Made by a program: the position numbers and the translations under genes
In this document: positions 5,386-9,524 of the stretch, piece after piece
How positions within the stretch are numbered: the first letter of the stretch is position 1
Layout of the letters: every line of letters begins with the position of its first letter
Notes under the pieces: generated by a model
The model's input: only the letters and a program-made list of their open reading frames with translations
The model's database searches: none
Told to the model about the DNA's origin: nothing
Origin: G039029935 sp039029935
Lineage (GTDB): Bacteria; Chloroflexota; Anaerolineae; Caldilineales; Caldilineaceae
Assembly (NCBI GenBank): GCA_039029935.1
Contig: JBCCFC010000456.1
Span: forward strand, 1 to 9,524
Direction of reading: 5' to 3'
DNA length: 9,524 bases

Positions 5386-5424
5386 GCCGTTATGCAGGAC
5401 AGCATCTGCGTAGCGGCTTTTTTT
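5386..5424 (+). terminator. Strong intrinsic terminator in the glgP leader
   Basis: GCCGTTATGCAG (5386-5397) pairs with CTGCGTAGCGGC (5406-5417) at all twelve positions, two of them G-U, around an 8-nt loop, and seven Ts follow (5418-5424). On the minus strand there is no T-tract, so it acts for plus-strand transcripts only. No plus-strand gene lies upstream in the window, and glgP starts about 45 nt later. This fits a leader attenuator or the end of a short RNA. Confidence 0.8.
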
Positions 5425-5468
5425 CGGTTACTTATAAAATATCTCACTTGAGACAAGGATACATGTCG

Positions 5469-8045
5469 ATGATGAAAGTTGTGGGGAAGCTACACGTTTT
5501 TCCAAAATTACCAGAGCCAATTGCTCGTTTACAAGAACTCGCCTATAACCTGTGGTGGAGTTGGGAATCCCGCGCACAAGACCTCTACCGTGTGATCGAT
5601 GAAGACCTGTGGGAGATGGTCAACCATAACCCTGTGAAGTTTTTACGTAATGTGGACCAAGCCAAGCTTGTTAAAATCGCAGCGGATAGCGATTACCTCA
5701 ATCGCTATCGAGTTGTCTGCAATGCATTCGACGCTTATATGGATAGTACGGCGGATACGTGGTTTAGTCGAAATCATCCCGACAAAATGGACCAGATTGT
5801 GGCCTACTTTAGCGCAGAGTTTGGGCTGCATGAAGCGTTGCCCATCTATAGTGGTGGCCTGGGCATTCTCAGCGGTGATCACTGTAAAGCGGCCAGCGAT
5901 TTGGGGCTACCCTTTATGGGCATTGGCTTTTTATATCCCCAGGGCTATTTCACACAACACATTGATGAGCATGGACAGCAACATGCAACCTACGAACACA
6001 TCAGCTTTTCCGAAGTCCCCGCCCAGCTAATGCGCGACGCCAATGGGGAGCCGCTTCAGGTTCATGTTGATTTGCCTGGACGGGCGGTTTATGTGCAGAT
6101 TTGGCATATACAAGTGGGGCGTATCCCCATTTTCTTGATGGACACGGATGTGGAACACAATGCCCCCCAGGACCGCGAGCTCAGTGCGCGGCTTTATGGT
6201 GGCGACCATGAGATGCGCATCAGCCAAGAGATCATTCTGGGCATTGGTGGTGTGCGCGCTGTACGTGCGTTGGGACATGAACCTGCGGTCTGGCACATGA
6301 ATGAAGGCCACAGCGCGTTTATGGGGTTGGAGCGAGTGCGTGAATTGGTGCAAAAAGAAGGAGTGCGTTTTGATGAGGCGGTGGAAGCCGTGCGCGCCAA
6401 CACCGTCTTCACCACACACACGCCGGTGCCAGCGGGCAATGATGCCTTTGGCTTTGAGTTGGTGGAGAAATTCTTCTGGCAATATTGGGGGCAATTGCAT
6501 ATTGACCGTGATGGCTTTATCAACTTTGCGCGTCAAGAACTGGATTGGGGACATCTATACAGCATGACGGTATTGGCGTTGCGCCTCAGTGCCTATCACA
6601 ACGGTGTCAGCAAGCTACATGGCAGCGTAAGCCGTGGCATGTGGTCCTTCCTGTGGCCGGGGACACCGACCGAGCAGGTCCCGATTTCCCACGTCACAAA
6701 CGGTGTTCATGTCAAGACATGGCTGGCTCCAGAGTTACGCACGCTCTATGGTCAATATTTGTCTGATAATGAGGCATGGCTAGAAGAGGTTGATGCTGGT
6801 TCAACATGGGATGCCGTCGATAGCATTCCTGACGCTGCACTTTGGGAAGCACATCTGACACGCAAAGACAAGATGATCGCCTTTGTGCGCAATCGTGTAC
6901 GTCAACAACTGATTCGACATGGGGAAGGGCCACACAGTGTGCGGTCGGCGGATACACTGCTGAACCCAAAAGCCTTGACCATCGGTTTTGCGCGTCGCTT
7001 TGCAACCTATAAACGCGCCACTTTGATTTTCCGTGATGAAGAACGGCTGAAACGGCTGGTGAATGATCCAGAGCGACCTATACAGATTGTCTTTAGCGGC
7101 AAAGCCCATCCCCAAGATGAACCAGGCAAAGCCTTGATTCGTCATGTCTATGAATTGAGCCAGCACTCCGACTTTCATGGCAAAATTGTCTTTGTTGAAA
7201 ATTATGACATGAACATTGCGCGCCACTTGATTTCCGGCGTGGATATCTGGCTCAACAACCCGCGTCGCCCTCACGAAGCCAGCGGAACCAGCGGACAGAA
7301 GGCGGCACTATCGGGTGTCCCCAATTTTAGTGTCCTTGACGGTTGGTGGGTTGAAGGGTATATTGGGGAGGATGGTGAGTATCCCAATGGCTGGCAAATT
7401 GGTCAGGAACGTGCCTACAAAGATGAGCATACACAGGATGAAGCCGACGCACTTGATTTGTATGCCACGCTGGAAGAGGCCATTTTACCACTCTACTTTG
7501 ACCGCGATGACAACAATCTGCCACATGGATGGATTGAGCGTATGAAAAACAGTATTCGCACATGCGCCCCTCAATTCAGCATGAAGCGGATGTTGAAAGA
7601 TTACACCACGCAGCTCTATCTGCCTGCGGCGGTCAGTGGACAGCAATATCTGGGAGATAACCTTGCTGTGGCGCGGGCGATGGCAACGTGGAAAGGTCAA
7701 ATGCATTATCAATGGCATGGTGTCCATGTCGAGGCGCATCTACCATCAGAATCGCAGGTGGTCATTGGCGAGTCGATTGAGGTTGGTGCAAAAGTGTGGC
7801 TTAGTGGTATCAACCAAGCCCACGTAACCGTCGAACTCCTCGCACAAATCGAGAATGCCAGCCAACAGACATCCGATTTGCTCGTTATTCCCATGCACTT
7901 TACACACATGCACGACGGGGCATTTTTCTATCGAGCGTCATTTATGCCTGAACAGGGCGGGAAACTCTCGCTTGGCATCCGGACCCGTCCAGCGCATGAG
8001 TCGCTGATTCAGCCCTATGAAATTGGCCTAAGTGCTTGGGCGTGA
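5469..8045 (+). CDS. glgP: Alpha-glucan (glycogen/maltodextrin) phosphorylase, GT35, DUF3417 type
   Basis: This cytoplasmic enzyme uses phosphate to release glucose 1-phosphate from the ends of glycogen or maltodextrin. It is about 858 residues, normal for the DUF3417-containing subfamily of bacteria such as Chloroflexota and Thermus. An N-terminal DUF3417 domain (LPEPIARLQELAYNLWWSWE) is followed by YFSAEFGLHEALPIYSGGLG, the TIGR02094 signature. ARRFATYKRATLIF lies in the C-terminal lobe, and the pyridoxal-phosphate site is EASGTSGQKAA with the cofactor lysine encoded at 7299-7301. A further 140-residue beta-rich tail ends YEIGLSAWA, as in relatives. AAGGA at 5455-5459 favours the ATG at 5469 (9-nt spacing); the ATGs at 5463 and 5472 and a TTG at 5448 are alternatives. 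A terminator hairpin precedes the gene, and its stop codon is the first part of a tandem array. Confidence 0.95.
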   Translation: MMKVVGKLHVFPKLPEPIARLQELAYNLWWSWESRAQDLYRVIDEDLWEMVNHNPVKFLRNVDQAKLVKIAADSDYLNRYRVVCNAFDAYMDSTADTWFSRNHPDKMDQIVAYFSAEFGLHEALPIYSGGLGILSGDHCKAASDLGLPFMGIGFLYPQGYFTQHIDEHGQQHATYEHISFSEVPAQLMRDANGEPLQVHVDLPGRAVYVQIWHIQVGRIPIFLMDTDVEHNAPQDRELSARLYGGDHEMRISQEIILGIGGVRAVRALGHEPAVWHMNEGHSAFMGLERVRELVQKEGVRFDEAVEAVRANTVFTTHTPVPAGNDAFGFELVEKFFWQYWGQLHIDRDGFINFARQELDWGHLYSMTVLALRLSAYHNGVSKLHGSVSRGMWSFLWPGTPTEQVPISHVTNGVHVKTWLAPELRTLYGQYLSDNEAWLEEVDAGSTWDAVDSIPDAALWEAHLTRKDKMIAFVRNRVRQQLIRHGEGPHSVRSADTLLNPKALTIGFARRFATYKRATLIFRDEERLKRLVNDPERPIQIVFSGKAHPQDEPGKALIRHVYELSQHSDFHGKIVFVENYDMNIARHLISGVDIWLNNPRRPHEASGTSGQKAALSGVPNFSVLDGWWVEGYIGEDGEYPNGWQIGQERAYKDEHTQDEADALDLYATLEEAILPLYFDRDDNNLPHGWIERMKNSIRTCAPQFSMKRMLKDYTTQLYLPAAVSGQQYLGDNLAVARAMATWKGQMHYQWHGVHVEAHLPSESQVVIGESIEVGAKVWLSGINQAHVTVELLAQIENASQQTSDLLVIPMHFTHMHDGAFFYRASFMPEQGGKLSLGIRTRPAHESLIQPYEIGLSAWA

Positions 8046-8146
8046 TGGTGTGATAGTGTGATAGTGTGATAGTGTGATGGTGTGATAGTGTGATAGTGTG
8101 ATAGTGTGATGGTGTGATAGTGTGATGGTGTGATAGTGTGATAGTG
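8043..8146 (+). repeat. 8-bp tandem array, 13 copies, starting at the glgP stop codon
   Basis: Thirteen uninterrupted 8-mers fill 104 bp. Nine are TGATAGTG, and units 1, 5, 9 and 11 are TGATGGTG. The variants give a 32-bp higher-order period (one G-type plus three A-type units) that shortens near the end. The TGA of glgP is the first three bases of unit 1. Long reading frames seen through the array on either strand are low-complexity artefacts. Confidence 0.95.
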
Positions 8147-8150
8147 AACT

Positions 8151-8262
8151 GTTCACTCATCACTCATCACTGTTCACTCATCACTCATCACTGTTCACTC
8201 ATCACTCATCACTGTTCACTCATCACTGTTCACTGTTCACTGTTCACTCATCACTATCCACT
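8151..8262 (+). repeat. 7-bp tandem array, 15 copies plus a degenerate unit
   Basis: With A = GTTCACT and B = CATCACT, the order is ABB ABB ABB AB A A AB (8151-8255), followed by the degenerate ATCCACT (8256-8262). The first nine units form three exact 21-bp repeats. It resembles the heptamer short tandem repeats known from cyanobacteria. It abuts the 8-mer array through AACT (8147-8150), and the junction contains AGTGAAC-T-GTTCACT, a perfect inverted repeat. Confidence 0.95.
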
Positions 8263-8304
8263 AAATTCAGGACATTTGTCGGACGAAAAAGCTACATCCC
8301 AACC

Positions 8305-8333
8305 TTTGCAAATCTCATCTTGTCACTTATAAT
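8305..8333 (+). promoter_or_regulatory. Candidate promoter for the GAF sensor gene
   Basis: TTTGCA (8305-8310) and a perfect TATAAT (8328-8333) are separated by exactly 17 nt. Transcription would start near 8340, leaving a leader of about 50 nt. This is the best promoter match in the spacer between the tandem arrays and the sensor gene. Confidence 0.5.
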
Positions 8334-8390
8334 TGCAAGTTATCAACAAACAGTTTTGTTTCAGCTTTTGTGAAGAAGAATATTGCAATT

Positions 8391-9524
8391 ATGATTCAAC
8401 CGTATCACCAGTTGCTAGGACCATTCATGCCATCAATCATGCCACTCGTTCGTTTTATTAGCAACCTGTTTCAAGCTTTTTTCCAGACACTTTTCCAACT
8501 TGTCTCTGTAGACGAGGATCAGAATCGTGTTACCCAACCTCGCGCAGACCAGACCCAACCGCCAGCGTCTAACTATGAGCAAGAACACAACCAACGTCTC
8601 ATCTCGCTTGTGTATGGTGTCTCGCTTTTTATGTTGATTGCCACGTTTATCTATGAGTGGATGACCAGCGGCTCCATGCTGACCTATAATACCTATGCCA
8701 TTATGCTCATGGCTGTGGTACAACTGGCCGGATATGGCCTCCTGCGACGTGACAGTGTGATCTGGTCGCAGAGCCTCTTCTGTTTCTCACTGGCCGTTGG
8801 GCTGGTTTGGCTTGCCTATGCCTCTGGTGAAGGCGTTCACAGTGCCGCCTATGCCATTTATTATGTCGTCATTTTGGCGGGCAGCATCATTGCCCGTAAC
8901 TTCATCTTGACCTACACTTTGATATTGTTTGGGTTCCTTGCTGGGTTTGGCATGGTTTACCTAGAAATGCAGGGCATCATTCCGGTGACAGCGGCAGGGG
9001 GCGACCCACGTTGGCGTTGGTTTGTCATCTCAATCGGCTTTGTCGGCACAGGCATCGGCACGATTCTGTCTACCCGTCGCTGGATTCAGATGTTGTGGGA
9101 GCTTGAAAACAGCGAACAACAACTCATCTTTGCTAACCGCAAGCTCAAAGAAATTGCAGGTGAAATGGCGCAGAAAAACACCTACCTCAACCTGCTACAA
9201 GAAACCGCCGAGTCGCTGATGAACCGGCTTGACGTGGCCGAGTTACTGGATGAGATTATGTTGGACGCCGCCAAACTTTGCAACACACGGCATGGATATA
9301 TTTATTTGGTGCAAGACACAAATCAAGAAACTGGCTTCGTGGTAGGGGTTGATGTGGTGGGGGACGATGAGGTGGGGGATGATGAGGTGGGGGAAGATGC
9401 GGGGGGTGATGATGTGGTGGGGGATGATGAACCAGCAGAAGTGGCCCCCGAAACCATTGAGTTAACGGTCGGAATGGGTTACTTTGCGAACCATATCGGG
9501 ATGCCCATGAAACATGGAGAAGGC
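8391..9524 (+). CDS. Membrane sensor protein with GAF domain, partial at 3' end
   Basis: The frame is open from ATG 8391 to the window edge (378 codons), so the C-terminal output domain is missing. It begins with an amphipathic segment (residues 14-38), then a polar linker. About six membrane segments follow, near 70-90, 101-119, 126-144, 152-168, 171-192 and 209-228. A coiled-coil helix (about 234-280, WELENSEQQLIFANRKLKE) leads to the start of a GAF domain: LLDEIMLDAAKLCNTRHGYIYLV, then ELTVGMGYFANHIGMPMKHGEG. Proteins of this build usually end in a histidine kinase, diguanylate cyclase or phosphatase module and convert a membrane or ligand signal into phosphorylation or second messenger. 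Which one cannot be told here. The GAF is interrupted by an acidic VGDDE repeat (about 320-347). The ribosome binding site is weak (GAAGAAG, about 12 nt upstream). No functional link to glgP is evident. Confidence 0.85.
   Translation, partial: MIQPYHQLLGPFMPSIMPLVRFISNLFQAFFQTLFQLVSVDEDQNRVTQPRADQTQPPASNYEQEHNQRLISLVYGVSLFMLIATFIYEWMTSGSMLTYNTYAIMLMAVVQLAGYGLLRRDSVIWSQSLFCFSLAVGLVWLAYASGEGVHSAAYAIYYVVILAGSIIARNFILTYTLILFGFLAGFGMVYLEMQGIIPVTAAGGDPRWRWFVISIGFVGTGIGTILSTRRWIQMLWELENSEQQLIFANRKLKEIAGEMAQKNTYLNLLQETAESLMNRLDVAELLDEIMLDAAKLCNTRHGYIYLVQDTNQETGFVVGVDVVGDDEVGDDEVGEDAGGDDVVGDDEPAEVAPETIELTVGMGYFANHIGMPMKHGEG
9359..9433 (+). repeat. Five 15-bp G-rich tandem units inside the GAF coding region
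   Basis: Degenerate units of the type GGGGGATGATGAGGT start at 9359, 9374, 9389, 9404 and 9419, with a partial unit before them (9345-9358). In frame they encode repeated Val-Gly-Asp-Asp-Glu. Because the unit is a multiple of three, copy-number change would not break the frame. The repeat lies in a loop between two GAF strands. Confidence 0.85.

Noticed and set aside
5643..7909. Several frames of 60-175 codons opposite or out of phase within glgP
   Set aside because: The glgP frame is continuous and conserved from end to end; these show no recognisable domains.
8043..8262. CRISPR array
   Set aside because: There are no spacers: units are contiguous 7- or 8-mers, and no cas genes are present.
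7942..8332. Open frames through the tandem arrays on both strands (His/Thr/Ser-rich and Cys/Ser/Leu-rich peptides)
   Set aside because: They are translations of simple repeats without ribosome binding sites or any complex sequence; the arrays are non-coding.
8433..8723. 96-codon minus-strand frame
   Set aside because: It runs opposite the membrane sensor gene, whose plus-strand frame continues for 378 codons with coherent membrane segments, coiled coil and GAF motifs.
9345..9433. Stable G-quadruplex
   Set aside because: The G-runs are separated by about 10-nt loops, which makes a stable intramolecular quadruplex doubtful; kept only as a possibility in the repeat finding.

Overview
The window most resembles a chromosomal segment of a Chloroflexota-type (Anaerolineae-like) bacterium, with cyanobacteria as the main alternative. 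The reasons are the DUF3417-type alpha-glucan phosphorylase, the large membrane/GAF sensor protein, the DUF4058 remnant, the small-protein/HNH and small-protein/nucleotidyltransferase pairs, and heptamer-type tandem arrays. This assignment is inference; there is no rRNA or other marker to confirm it.

The window has two halves. From about 170 to 5230 every recognisable gene is on the minus strand and the content is accessory. In transcription order (high to low coordinates) it holds: a 28-codon reading frame with a strong ribosome binding site; an omega-RNA (HEARO-type) leader followed by a full-length IscB RNA-guided nuclease with RuvC and HNH motifs; a 5'-truncated DUF4058 remnant; a translationally coupled pair (unknown protein plus a DUF6036/AbiEii-like nucleotidyltransferase); a second pair (acidic 78-residue protein plus HNH endonuclease); a HEPN-like protein with an R-X4-H motif; and a GNAT acetyltransferase that ends early. 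A 101-bp MITE with perfect 17-bp terminal inverted repeats sits between the HEPN and GNAT genes. It duplicates the GNAT start codon and carries a terminator-like hairpin. This half looks like an accumulation zone for toxin-antitoxin-like or defence-like modules and small mobile elements.

From about 5330 to the right edge the genes are on the plus strand. A candidate promoter is followed almost at once by a strong intrinsic terminator, and then by glgP (alpha-glucan phosphorylase, glycogen breakdown). The glgP stop codon is itself the first three bases of an 8-bp tandem array (13 copies), which abuts a 7-bp tandem array (15 copies). The two arrays are partly complementary and could form a long hairpin. 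After a spacer with a good promoter candidate comes a membrane sensor protein (six predicted membrane segments, coiled coil, GAF domain) that runs off the right edge. Its GAF domain contains an in-frame Val-Gly-Asp-Asp-Glu repeat made of G-rich 15-bp units.

The items most worth following are the IscB/omega-RNA locus with its flanking 12-bp direct repeat, the terminator inside the glgP leader, the paired 8-mer/7-mer arrays, the MITE insertion, and the two small-protein/enzyme pairs next to the HEPN protein.
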